Shown here piece after piece: positions 17,210 to 25,754 of a stretch of DNA of 64,000 nt. The notes beneath the pieces were generated by a model. That model made no database searches. It was not told where the DNA came from and worked only from the letters and a program-made list of their open reading frames with translations. Each line of letters begins with the position of its first letter. Position 1 is the stretch's first letter. Made by a program: the position numbers and the translations under genes. The stretch is from the NCBI GenBank assembly GCA_016214855.1, contig JACRMT010000012.1, positions 186,001-250,000 of the forward strand, read 5' to 3'. This DNA comes from Nitrospirota bacterium (GTDB lineage: Bacteria > Nitrospirota > Thermodesulfovibrionia > Thermodesulfovibrionales > UBA6898).

Positions 17210-20200
17210 TTATCTCTGGGCTGCTCCGATATATACGCTTTTGCCTTCGCCGTAGTAGCTCTCGTACACATGTTCAAAGAGCGTCGCGCATTTCGCCTGA
17301 TATAAATCTTTCGAATAGGCCCGAGGCAGACCATCATCAAGCACATCCTCGATCTGTATGCGCACCTGTGCGCGGGTGGCTGAGCGGGTTCTCCAGTCCA
17401 GCACAAGTAAGGCCTTCAGTCTCTCCAGCAACATCCTCGCGACTTTCTTGACCTCCTCGCGCTCTTCAGTTGCCAGCTCCGGCCCCGGCCTTGTAAGTAT
17501 GTCGAAGATGGTCAGCTCTTCATCAGTCAGGTGCTCGCGTACATGGCGCGTCTGTTCTTCGCTGAGAATCTGTGACATTGCGAGCAGTTCACGGAAGATC
17601 TCCTCGATGTTTCGACTGCCATTGTTGTAACTCTCAATGAGTTCCTGAAACTTCGTCAGATAGTCTGTTCTGGTGCGGTTCAGTCTTACCATCCGTTCAA
17701 GCTGGGCCCGAACTGCAGACTTCAGTCTTTCCACATCAGTATTAGTCGGGGCTGTCCGTTCAAAACGTTTCCGGAGGGCCTCAAAGTCGATAAGGGAAAG
17801 ATTAACCGCACCAATATAGGGCGCTGATTGTTCGCTAATGCGGAATGGATCAGATGCTATCGATTCATCAAGAAGCACCTTAATACCCTGCATAACCGCT
17901 GAAATGTCCGGCGGCTCAGTAGTACCGCGGACAACCTCGGCAATTGCACGCAAGCATGCGCATCGTGATGAAAATTCAAAAGCAACAGGATCGGGCTTTA
18001 CTGCACGATACAATCCATTCACCAGCCCTTCCTTTGCAAGAAACTCCCTGCGAAGATACTCCGGAGCCATGAAACGGTCTGCTGCTTGAGCAATGGCTCC
18101 TGCCTGCTCGAAATTGACAGCAGGTATTGTTTCGATGTTTGTAAGATTTACACCATGATCTGCGCAGAAGTCTGTTGCCTCAGCCAGTGCAGTGCGGAGC
18201 TCTGCAACCAACTCTTTCTTGTCCCGCACCGGCATTGCGCCGCCCTGACCTTTTCCATAGATCGCCAGCGCCCTTTCGAGGGAAGCAAACACATTGGCAT
18301 AGTCAACGATCATACCGCTCTTCTTTTCAGGAAAGACCCTGTTTGCGCGCGCAATCGCCTGCATCAGGGAATGGTTGCGCATGGGCTTGTCGAGGTAGAT
18401 GGTAGAACAGCTCGGCGCATCAAAGCCGGTCAGCCACATGGCGCAGACAAATACCAGACTCAAGGGGTCAGCCGGGTCTTTAAACTTTTCGTCAAGCGGC
18501 TCGTCATTCATGCGCTTCCGGTGCGACACGATATCAAGGCCGAGATTTTTCATCTGCTCGATCTCATTCTGTCCCGGAGAGACGACTACCGCCATATCTG
18601 CAGTTGTCAGCACCTTCAGCCGGTCCTCCAACTCCCGGCGTCGCTCATCCGGCAGGCCTGCAGCAGCAAGCTCCTTCTCGATCCGCGCTCGATCTTCCTG
18701 CCAATATTTTCTGACCTTGTCATACATGCGCAATGCCGTGGCTTTATCAATAGAAACGACCATGGCCTTGCCCTGAAAACCCCTGCCTAAAAAATGCTGC
18801 ACTATGTCCTTTGCAATCACCTCAAGACGCTCGTCGCGGGTAATAAGGTGATACTGCCTGCCGAGTTCCCGCTCCAGCCTCTTTTCAGCATCTTCGCTCA
18901 GTTCCGCAGCTTCGACCAGTTCGTAGATATCATCGTTAAGGTTCGGGTTATCCAGATGCAGTTCCGGTGTCCGGTTCTCATAGAAGAGCGGAACCGTGGC
19001 ACCGTCATCAACAGACTGCTGAAAGTCATAGATAGAGACATAATCGCCGAATACCTCGCGCGTCCGCTCTTCCCCTGCGATAAGCGGCGTGCCGGTAAAG
19101 GCAAGGAAAAGCGCATTCGGCAGGGCGGTCCGCATATTGAGCGCCAGAGTGTCGTACTGGCTCCGGTGCGCCTCGTCAGTCAGCACGATCACATCGCGCC
19201 TGTCGCAGAGGACTTCAGCTGTCTGGAACTTATGGATAAGCGTGAAGACGTACCGGTGGTTTTCGGCCAATAACTGCCTGAGATGCGCGCCGCTTTCTGC
19301 ATGGCAGACCTTGCTTTCTGTCTCGCTCACAGCTCCGCAGGCCTTGAAGGTCCTTGCGATCTGATCATCAAGCTCTGTGCGGTCGGTGATAACAACAAAG
19401 GTCCAGTTCCCCGGCACCTTGCGCATGATCTTCTGCGCGAAAAAGACCATCGAAAAACTCTTGCCAGCACCCTGCGTCTGCCAGAACACACCGCCCCGGC
19501 CATGACCCTCCTGCCTTGCATTGAGCGCTGCGGTTATGGCGTTGTTCACGCCAAGCACCTGATGGTTCTGTGCCAGCACCTTTACCAGCCCTGCCTTATG
19601 TTCGGAAAAGAGTGTGAAGTTCTCAACAATATCTATCAGGCGTGCAGGTTCACAGGTGCCGCGAATCATAACGTCAAGCGATATCCGGCGCGGCTCGTCT
19701 TCCCGTTCGATCCGTTTCCACTCGAAGAACCGGTTCCAGTCAGCGGTGAGCGATCCGACGCGGCTGTCAGTTCCGTTCGAGGCGATCATAAAGGCGTTAT
19801 ACCAGAAGAGCGCGGGGATACCATTCTGCAGGTGCTTATAACTGGTTAGGTTTTCGTCAAAGGCCTGTTTGGCCGGAACGCTCGGCTTCTTCAGCTCGAT
19901 AACAACAATAGGCAGACCGTTCAAATACCCGATCAGATCAGGCCTACAGGTATAGAGCGGGCCGGTAATGGTCATCTGACTCACAAGCAGAAAGTCGTTC
20001 TCTTTCGGGTTGTCCCAGTTCACGACCTGCACGCGCTCGATCTTCTGTCCTCCGCTTTGATTCCCTCGCCCGCTGGGAGAGGGTTGGGGTGAGGGTCCGT
20101 GATCAGGAACCGAAACCTTGATCCCGTCCTTGAGCAGCTCCCATACTTCACGGCTCGCTGCAGCAGGACTCATGGCTGAGCGGTCACGGGATATCTCGTC

Positions 20201-20506
20201 AATTGCCGCTAAAATCGCCTCAGGCTGGAGTGTTGGGTTCAGCTTTTCGAGTGTCGACCGCAGGCGGGGAAGAAGGATTACTTCGCTTTTTGTTTCACGT
20301 CCCAACGCTACGCGTCCCTCACCCGCTCCCTCTCCCAGAGGTAGAGGGCCATCACTTTTCACTCCCTCGCCCTTGAGGGGAGAGGGCTGGGGTGAGGGTG
20401 TAATGAAAACCTCTTCCATCGCCGACACTGTCTGCCAGCCAAGCTCAGCAAAGAGCTGGATCGCAGGCTGCTCGACAAGGTGGTTTTCAGTGTAGGAATG
20501 CGGCAT
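17210..20506 (-). CDS. hsdR: Type I restriction enzyme, R subunit (HsdR)
   Basis: 1098 aa. It is the motor and nuclease of the type I complex, which translocates DNA and cleaves far from unmethylated sites. The N-terminal nuclease (PDLIGYLNGLPIVVIELKK, a PD…ExK core) is followed by an SF2 motor with QGAGKS (Walker A) and LTDEAHRS (Walker B). The C-terminal helical domain would bind HsdM. Two foreign low-complexity stretches interrupt the N-terminal part (near residues 35–70 and 138–150), encoded by palindromic repeats. The start agrees with the family's N-terminal HLVEQPAIQLFAELGW. It lies 203 bp downstream of the DUF488 gene. Confidence 0.93.
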   Translation of the reverse strand: MPHSYTENHLVEQPAIQLFAELGWQTVSAMEEVFITPSPQPSPLKGEGVKSDGPLPLGEGAGEGRVALGRETKSEVILLPRLRSTLEKLNPTLQPEAILAAIDEISRDRSAMSPAAASREVWELLKDGIKVSVPDHGPSPQPSPSGRGNQSGGQKIERVQVVNWDNPKENDFLLVSQMTITGPLYTCRPDLIGYLNGLPIVVIELKKPSVPAKQAFDENLTSYKHLQNGIPALFWYNAFMIASNGTDSRVGSLTADWNRFFEWKRIEREDEPRRISLDVMIRGTCEPARLIDIVENFTLFSEHKAGLVKVLAQNHQVLGVNNAITAALNARQEGHGRGGVFWQTQGAGKSFSMVFFAQKIMRKVPGNWTFVVITDRTELDDQIARTFKACGAVSETESKVCHAESGAHLRQLLAENHRYVFTLIHKFQTAEVLCDRRDVIVLTDEAHRSQYDTLALNMRTALPNALFLAFTGTPLIAGEERTREVFGDYVSIYDFQQSVDDGATVPLFYENRTPELHLDNPNLNDDIYELVEAAELSEDAEKRLERELGRQYHLITRDERLEVIAKDIVQHFLGRGFQGKAMVVSIDKATALRMYDKVRKYWQEDRARIEKELAAAGLPDERRRELEDRLKVLTTADMAVVVSPGQNEIEQMKNLGLDIVSHRKRMNDEPLDEKFKDPADPLSLVFVCAMWLTGFDAPSCSTIYLDKPMRNHSLMQAIARANRVFPEKKSGMIVDYANVFASLERALAIYGKGQGGAMPVRDKKELVAELRTALAEATDFCADHGVNLTNIETIPAVNFEQAGAIAQAADRFMAPEYLRREFLAKEGLVNGLYRAVKPDPVAFEFSSRCACLRAIAEVVRGTTEPPDISAVMQGIKVLLDESIASDPFRISEQSAPYIGAVNLSLIDFEALRKRFERTAPTNTDVERLKSAVRAQLERMVRLNRTRTDYLTKFQELIESYNNGSRNIEEIFRELLAMSQILSEEQTRHVREHLTDEELTIFDILTRPGPELATEEREEVKKVARMLLERLKALLVLDWRTRSATRAQVRIQIEDVLDDGLPRAYSKDLYQAKCATLFEHVYESYYGEGKSVYIGAAQR
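20063..20095. repeat. Palindromic GAGGG/CCCTC repeat unit inside hsdR
   Basis: CCCTCGCCC … GAGAGGG … GGGTGAGGG word pattern. On the hsdR strand it is read in frame as a GPSPQPSPSGRG-like peptide between conserved segments (VSVPDHG and GGQKIERV). It matches the other units in hsdR and hsdM. Confidence 0.75.
20316..20399. repeat. Pair of inverted palindromic repeat units inside hsdR
   Basis: Two copies of the same element in opposite orientation (20316–20348 and 20364–20399), separated by 15 bp. They are read in frame as a PSPQPSPLKGEG … PLPLGEGAGEGR stretch near the HsdR N-terminus. Together they could form a large hairpin. Confidence 0.75.
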
Positions 20507-20521
20507 TAAAAGTAGTCCTTA

Positions 20522-20630
20522 TGTCCGCTAAAATGTCCACTTTTTATTTTCGTATTTTTTATTAATATCAAGATATTAGCGTTAATAAGCTGAATATTTG
20601 TCATGAAAAATGTCCACTAATTTGTCCAGT
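20522..20630. promoter_or_regulatory. Cluster of four TGTCC direct repeats upstream of hsdR
   Basis: TGTCCGCT (20522), TGTCCACT (20534), TGTCCACT (20611) and TGTCCAGT (20623) lie in the AT-rich hsdR leader; two share the 12-mer AAAATGTCCACT. They could be operator sites or a decayed end of a mobile element. No transposase remains. Confidence 0.4.
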
Positions 20631-20709
20631 TGTATTGCCTATACAATATTGTGAAAGTGTTGGGTAGGTTTTGACGGTTATTAGGATGCGTTCTTTTGGC
20701 ATGTCACCG

Positions 20710-21603
20710 TCATAGGTGCTGCGCAAGACTGGAACTGTCCAGCCGCTCTATGGCATTAGAAACCCGCTGCCGGTGGCACATTGAGGGTTTCTCTTCATAG
20801 CAGGTGAGCGCCACGCGGTGCCCCTCATGCTCGATCCAGTTCCTGATCTTTTGAAGCGCTGCAGCCTGTTGCGGCAGGCAGGCCTGTTCATATCGTTCAA
20901 ACAGTGCCTCGTAGTCAGCCTGAGTTTCGAGCTTGCCCCGTTCGGAAGATGCTATGCCAAGCTCCGGCAGATGCTCATAACGTATACCCACGCCCTCGCA
21001 TGCCTTGCTCAGCGAACCCTTTGAGAAGCCATATTTCCGACTAAGCGGATTTCTGCGTACGTCACACAGCAAAGTAACGGATGCCTTGAGCAACTGATTT
21101 AAATATCTTTCCAGTGTCTTACCCTCATATCCTATTGTCAGGAGGCTGGGGTCAAGGTGCGCTGGGCGTGCAGCATCAACCTGCTCACGCACAGCAGGAT
21201 CGGTCAAGACTCTATCAACAATTTCGCTGCGTGTTGCATAGTAGGGATAGCGGCGATAGACCTCTGCGATAAGTTCATCGCCGTGCAGTGCAGAGTGCTG
21301 AGTGCAGAACTCTGTTACTGCTTTCTGATCAACAGGTTTATGTCGAGCTTCTGCCTGACCTGCCTCTGTAAGTTTCCAGTTTTTGTCGTCGTTCACAAGC
21401 AGACCAGCTTCGATCATCTTGCGCTTGTCTGCATAGGAAGTGAACGAAAAAGCGCCGAAGTGGTATGGCACAAACTCATAGCTGGGTGTTTCTTCATGCT
21501 CCATGGTGTAAAGAAAAAGCAGTTTCTGGAAGTCTGTACCGCTCACCTTCTGCCCAAGGGTATCAAGCAGCGTTAATAATAGTCTCCGACGGTTAAATAG
21601 CAT
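20710..21603 (-). CDS. DUF488 protein with an extra N-terminal domain
   Basis: 297 aa. The C-terminal ~145 residues are DUF488: LTIGYEGKTLERYLNQLL near 152, then CDVRRNPLSRKYGFSK, ending with a CYEEKPSMCHR motif near 270. The N-terminal ~110 residues (GQKVSGTDFQKLLFLY … FVPYHFGAFSF) resemble the Panacea/SocA-like helical domain; this second assignment is inference. DUF488 is of unknown biochemical function. It sits between the hsdR fragment (2 bp away) and full hsdR, inside the hsd operon. Confidence 0.65.
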   Translation of the reverse strand: MLFNRRRLLLTLLDTLGQKVSGTDFQKLLFLYTMEHEETPSYEFVPYHFGAFSFTSYADKRKMIEAGLLVNDDKNWKLTEAGQAEARHKPVDQKAVTEFCTQHSALHGDELIAEVYRRYPYYATRSEIVDRVLTDPAVREQVDAARPAHLDPSLLTIGYEGKTLERYLNQLLKASVTLLCDVRRNPLSRKYGFSKGSLSKACEGVGIRYEHLPELGIASSERGKLETQADYEALFERYEQACLPQQAAALQKIRNWIEHEGHRVALTCYEEKPSMCHRQRVSNAIERLDSSSLAQHL

Positions 21604-21605
21604 AA

Positions 21606-21746
21606 TTAATGATACCTTACGCTTGACGTCATAACAAATAAATTCAGCCCAGAGGCAGTAATCTGATCGGGCTGCCAGCCAAGGTTGGCGAAAAGGCCTA
21701 TGGTGGGCTGCTCGACAAGCTGGTCTTCAGTGTAGGCGTGTGTCAT
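21606..21746 (-). pseudogene. Vestigial hsdR 5' end
   Basis: A 46-codon frame whose first half (THAYTEDQLVEQPTIGLFA, then NLGWQ) is a clear copy of the HsdR N-terminus; the full hsdR at 20506 reads PHSYTENHLVEQPAIQLFAELGWQ-like. After LGWQ the frame soon runs into unrelated sequence and a stop. It lies between DUF2290 and DUF488. It is best explained as the original hsdR start, cut off when DUF488 and a different hsdR were brought in. Confidence 0.8.
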
Positions 21747-21749
21747 GGG

Positions 21750-22421
21750 TCAGCTCGTCGTACCGAGCGAAAGATGAGGGATTTTTCTTTCATTCGCAGT
21801 GATGGTGTTGGCAAATGAGAGTATAGGCGCAGGGATCTCATCTGAATACTTACGAAATGCAGTGTTATAGAAATTCCGTAGAATGAAACCTCCGAAAGTT
21901 AACGGAGTAACTGGTGAGCACAAGGGAATACGACAATTCTTATATTGGCCTAGTGTAAGGTGCGAACGGGGATGATGGATTTCCACAAACTTTGCATCAT
22001 CATTACTAAAATCGAAGCGGATTGGAAACGGCACAATGTTCCTTGCGATAATGTCAGCGTAGACCTCGTCCAGAAGATAGACTTCGGGATCATTTTGGAA
22101 ATGCTCCAAGTCTGGCGAAGGGAAATAGGAAAGCACATGCTCGCGTATGTCGCCATTACAAAACCTATACTGAAGCGTCACAAGTGCGCCATCAAGCATC
22201 TTTAAATTGAAGCATCGTGCTTGCTCCAGTTCGGCATAAATATCACGGTAGGCGATGTTCTTCAGCGCTGTCGTCATGCGATCCGATCCATTGACCGTTA
22301 TCTCAAAATCCCGATCGATTTGTCCATGAGTAGAGGGGAAGTTCTGATCATTCGAAAGACTCAGGCCTACCATCGTCTCTGTCAATTGCGCTAACTGTTG
22401 CAGCGTTTCTCTGGAGTTCAT
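21750..22421 (-). CDS. DUF2290 protein, partner of the NERD-like helicase
   Basis: 223 aa. Recognised by the C-terminal stretch with HPRSHLTLGQYKNCRIPL, followed by PVTPLTFGGFILRNFY, typical of DUF2290. Function unknown. The His-rich H-x-R-S-H region could be a nuclease or metal site, but that is speculation. Its start overlaps the helicase stop by 4 bp, so the two are translationally coupled and probably work together. It ends 3 bp before the hsdR fragment. Confidence 0.6.
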   Translation of the reverse strand: MNSRETLQQLAQLTETMVGLSLSNDQNFPSTHGQIDRDFEITVNGSDRMTTALKNIAYRDIYAELEQARCFNLKMLDGALVTLQYRFCNGDIREHVLSYFPSPDLEHFQNDPEVYLLDEVYADIIARNIVPFPIRFDFSNDDAKFVEIHHPRSHLTLGQYKNCRIPLCSPVTPLTFGGFILRNFYNTAFRKYSDEIPAPILSFANTITANERKIPHLSLGTTS

Positions 22422-24562
22422 CTCGATCGCCTTTTAGGTTTTTTATCAAGGAGCTTTTGCAACTTACTAATGACGTCGGCCGGATAATCTTCAATAAACG
22501 TATCGCCTGATTCCAACGACTCAATGATATCAAGCATGTTACTTTGTTTCTTCGCAAATCTTTCCTTTTCCTCCTTCGACATATCACGATTCACGATTGT
22601 CATCTTCTGTCGCTCCGGCTCTGTCGGGTATTTGAATCGTAACTCGAAACCGGCCTGTCGAATCATCATGAATTCAGCCTGCAACGCCTCCATGGCTTGC
22701 CCATAGCCAAGAACACGCACCCATGCTTTGCTGCGGGTGATAGCGGTAAAAAGCCGATTGCGAACACGAGCGCGATCTCTCGGCAGCAACGCAGTGAAAC
22801 AATCCTGCGCGTTAATAACATACACCATTGCGGCCTCATTTCCCTTTGCGCGGAAGATGCCAGTGAAAGTTACTGTGCCAGGCTCTGAAAAGATATCTAC
22901 AGATGTGGTGACCCCTGCCAAGTTGGAATTGATCCCCTTCTGAAGGAGGAGCTTTCTTGGTTCGGCCACAGCTTCTCTCGTAGTTAGCGGATTGGGATTG
23001 ATGACAACAATATCATCCGGCAGGAGTTCATCTGTCCTGAGGTTTTGCTCAATAGCCTTTGCGAGCCATGCTGTTTGTTCGGCTTCTGACTTGAAAGTTT
23101 CAAACGCAATTAAATCTTCAATCGGCGAGTGACTTGCCAAAAAAGCCGGGCTCGCCTTTGATGTGCGAACCATTGTGACCATCTGGCCGTCCTCAAGCTC
23201 TCCATCTTTGACAGTGTAGCCGATATCCAGCCACAGGCTTTTGTTCTCAAATATCTGCACGAGTCCCTCGCTGCGATATACTCCAAATCCGAGTGCATGT
23301 GCAGTTGACAGCACTGGACCGGAATTTCGGTAGCAGACGTCCAAAACAATGTCCTGTTTAGGTTTGCCCGGCTCTTCAGGTTGCAAAACGACACGAGGAG
23401 TTCCATCCGGGTTCTTGCCAAAAATATCTTCGACTGGTGGCAGTGATCTTTTCCCAAGGTTCTGCAATTCGTCATATGCGAATACAAGTCGCTTTGGATT
23501 CTTCAAATACTCGTAGCACAGGAGAAGGAAATTCGATGCGAAATCTTGCGCCTCGTCTACAAGGATAACGTCATACTTCGGAACGAAGCCTTTCACGGAA
23601 GAGAGGGCGAGATCGCAGGCCCCCTCAAACTGCCGGTCAGGGCCAAATTGCCGGGCGGAACCGAAATCAAGGTATTCCACACCGTGATCACGGCAAAACT
23701 CATAGTAAATTCCTGTTCGGTCTTTGCCCCCGGGTGCGCCCCAAGCGTTCAGTATTCTTACTTTCTCCCAATCCGGCTCTTCGTTTGTCTGTTCAAAAAC
23801 AAACATAGTTATGAGCTGTTCAAACTGCTTTTTAAGCGAGCGTGTGTTAAACGTGACTGCAATCAGCCAATCGGGATGACTTGCATGCAAATAAGCAACT
23901 TTTAGTGCCAGTACGATTGTCTTGCCCGAACCGGCCAAACCTCGGATCCGCTGTACCCCATCAGAAGTTTCCACGACGGCTGCACTTTGTTGGGTATCGA
24001 GATTAGCGATTGAGTCCTCGAGCGACTTGATTATCGCTCCCTTGGAAGTAGTGCTACGCAGTTCTCTTCTCTTTCTTCCGCGGCGAAGAGTGGAAATGGC
24101 CTGAATGACAGCAACCAATGACTCGAACACGCTTGGATCGCTATCCTCAAGCGAATCCAAAGTCCCCAACAGTGATTCTCCGTTGCAGATCGGGTGTTCT
24201 TCGTCAGCCTGATTAAGTTGCGCCACCGCTGGTGCAAACGTGATTGTATGAATTTTCACCAAGAGTTGCCGTTTCCGAATCAGAGACTGATGCTGAAGCA
24301 ATTTAGCCTGCATCTTATTGAAGGCTTCATCTTGTGCCGCCCCATATTCTTCAAGAAGTCTGCCCTCGATAAGATTGAATAACACCAAGCCTTTTGATGC
24401 AGATACAAAAAGGGCATCAATAGGAAAGGATCCCTCAGAAGTTCCGATAATAGGGTAGCCGATATAGAGCGTCCCGTTGAGCTCTCGCTGAGCGGCCAGC
24501 AGCGTAGCCAGTTGCTTACTCGACACTGGTTTGTCCGTGCTACCCCAAACAGTGTTAATCAT
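22418..24562 (-). CDS. Superfamily 1 (UvrD-like) helicase with NERD-like N-terminal domain
   Basis: 714 aa. The N-terminal region (residues ~35–110, GYPIIGTSEGSFPIDALFVS and on) resembles a NERD nuclease-related domain. A Q-motif (NLDTQQSAA, ~188) precedes Walker A GLAGSGKT (208–215) and Walker B VILVDEAQDF (~335). The late motif TAITRSKAWVRVLG is the SF1 motif VI arginine region. It overlaps hsdS by 4 bp and DUF2290 by 4 bp. It is not part of canonical type I restriction, so it is an embedded accessory defence gene by context. Confidence 0.78.
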   Translation of the reverse strand: MINTVWGSTDKPVSSKQLATLLAAQRELNGTLYIGYPIIGTSEGSFPIDALFVSASKGLVLFNLIEGRLLEEYGAAQDEAFNKMQAKLLQHQSLIRKRQLLVKIHTITFAPAVAQLNQADEEHPICNGESLLGTLDSLEDSDPSVFESLVAVIQAISTLRRGRKRRELRSTTSKGAIIKSLEDSIANLDTQQSAAVVETSDGVQRIRGLAGSGKTIVLALKVAYLHASHPDWLIAVTFNTRSLKKQFEQLITMFVFEQTNEEPDWEKVRILNAWGAPGGKDRTGIYYEFCRDHGVEYLDFGSARQFGPDRQFEGACDLALSSVKGFVPKYDVILVDEAQDFASNFLLLCYEYLKNPKRLVFAYDELQNLGKRSLPPVEDIFGKNPDGTPRVVLQPEEPGKPKQDIVLDVCYRNSGPVLSTAHALGFGVYRSEGLVQIFENKSLWLDIGYTVKDGELEDGQMVTMVRTSKASPAFLASHSPIEDLIAFETFKSEAEQTAWLAKAIEQNLRTDELLPDDIVVINPNPLTTREAVAEPRKLLLQKGINSNLAGVTTSVDIFSEPGTVTFTGIFRAKGNEAAMVYVINAQDCFTALLPRDRARVRNRLFTAITRSKAWVRVLGYGQAMEALQAEFMMIRQAGFELRFKYPTEPERQKMTIVNRDMSKEEKERFAKKQSNMLDIIESLESGDTFIEDYPADVISKLQKLLDKKPKRRSR

Positions 24563-25725
24563 ATATCAGCACCTCCGAGATTATTGAAAATATTTACCTC
24601 CCCCGACAGCAACCGCGGCAGCAACAGATCGCGGGTGCTGCGGAGATTAGCAGTCTGCGTTGAAAGCACAGCTATTTCTTCATGCAATGGCGTTAGGTGG
24701 CTCTCTGCAGAACAAATAACTGACTCAGTCGGGCAGATTAATTGGATGTTTTGCATGTCATCGCGCGTAACCGCAGCAAATATTGCACCGTTTCCTATCG
24801 TGTCTTCTTCTTGAAATCTGTCACATAACTGCTCCCACAGGAAAGTCTGATGGCCGTCCTTGTGGCGAATTGCCGAAAGGCCACGACCAAGGATCATTTT
24901 CTTTTCAGCTATATTCATACGCCCGACAGGAGCACGAACACTGAAAAGTATATCGCCCGGTTCGGCAATGCGTCCCTCGACTGAGCAATAGAGTCGATCA
25001 GTCGGGAACCTGTCGCCAAAGTTAGTTACGCCCTGATGGAACGGCAAACCCTCGCCGATTTTATTGTAGTACTCTGATTTTGGTGACTGTCCCATTGTAA
25101 GGTGACAAACATCATTGAGCTGCTTGACCTCCCACCCTTTCGGAATCTTGCCAAGAGGCGAATCGACGAGAGGGATTTTTTCATGGTCGGGGAAGCGAAA
25201 GAGGACGAACCACTCGCGGTAGAGGGCGCGGGCCATTTCCTCCAGAATCTTTATCCGCCGCAGGTTGTTTTCGATCAGCTCGTCATAGGCAGACAGGATA
25301 CCCGCGATGCGCCGCTGCACGGGGAGAGGAGGAACTTTAATCTCTGTATCGTTGAGAATCGTCAGTGTCAAAAACTTAGTTGCCGCCCCCGTCGAGACAC
25401 TACGAAACTCTGAAAGCTTAGGGCGGAGCGTATAGTAGAGAAATCTGGTTGTCAGTTGATTGGGGTCGCGAGGCGTCACCACATACGTTCGCTGATAAGC
25501 ATCGAACTTCCCGTGGAAATACTTCAGCGGGTAAATTCCGTTAGCGTTGTTCCCGGCCAACAGCACGCACTCAGTATCGAAGCTGAAAGTATTTGTCCGC
25601 AGAGTCTCCTGGGAGCAGGTGAAGAAAGGGTAGTCCCCGTTGGGCACAGCGGCATTTGAGTCGAGCTTGCCTGTTTTGAAAGCAACAACCTCTCCGAGCT
25701 TAGCAGTTCGCCACTCGCTCACCAT
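24559..25725 (-). CDS. hsdS: Type I restriction-modification specificity subunit (HsdS)
   Basis: 388 aa from the ATG at 25725, which has a GGAGG 7 nt upstream; an in-frame ATG at 25758 (overlapping rhuM) would add a Gly-rich leader and is less likely. Two target-recognition domains are visible, each starting with a WRTAKLGEVV- or WEVKQLNDVC-like segment and ended by a conserved helix (RRIAGILSAYDELIENNLRRI; and the C-terminal STRDLLLPRLLSGEV). HsdS sets the DNA sequence recognised by the complex. Confidence 0.9.
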   Translation of the reverse strand: MVSEWRTAKLGEVVAFKTGKLDSNAAVPNGDYPFFTCSQETLRTNTFSFDTECVLLAGNNANGIYPLKYFHGKFDAYQRTYVVTPRDPNQLTTRFLYYTLRPKLSEFRSVSTGAATKFLTLTILNDTEIKVPPLPVQRRIAGILSAYDELIENNLRRIKILEEMARALYREWFVLFRFPDHEKIPLVDSPLGKIPKGWEVKQLNDVCHLTMGQSPKSEYYNKIGEGLPFHQGVTNFGDRFPTDRLYCSVEGRIAEPGDILFSVRAPVGRMNIAEKKMILGRGLSAIRHKDGHQTFLWEQLCDRFQEEDTIGNGAIFAAVTRDDMQNIQLICPTESVICSAESHLTPLHEEIAVLSTQTANLRSTRDLLLPRLLSGEVNIFNNLGGADI

Positions 25726-25754
25726 CCCCCCGCCTCCAGCATCTCCGCCAGGCT

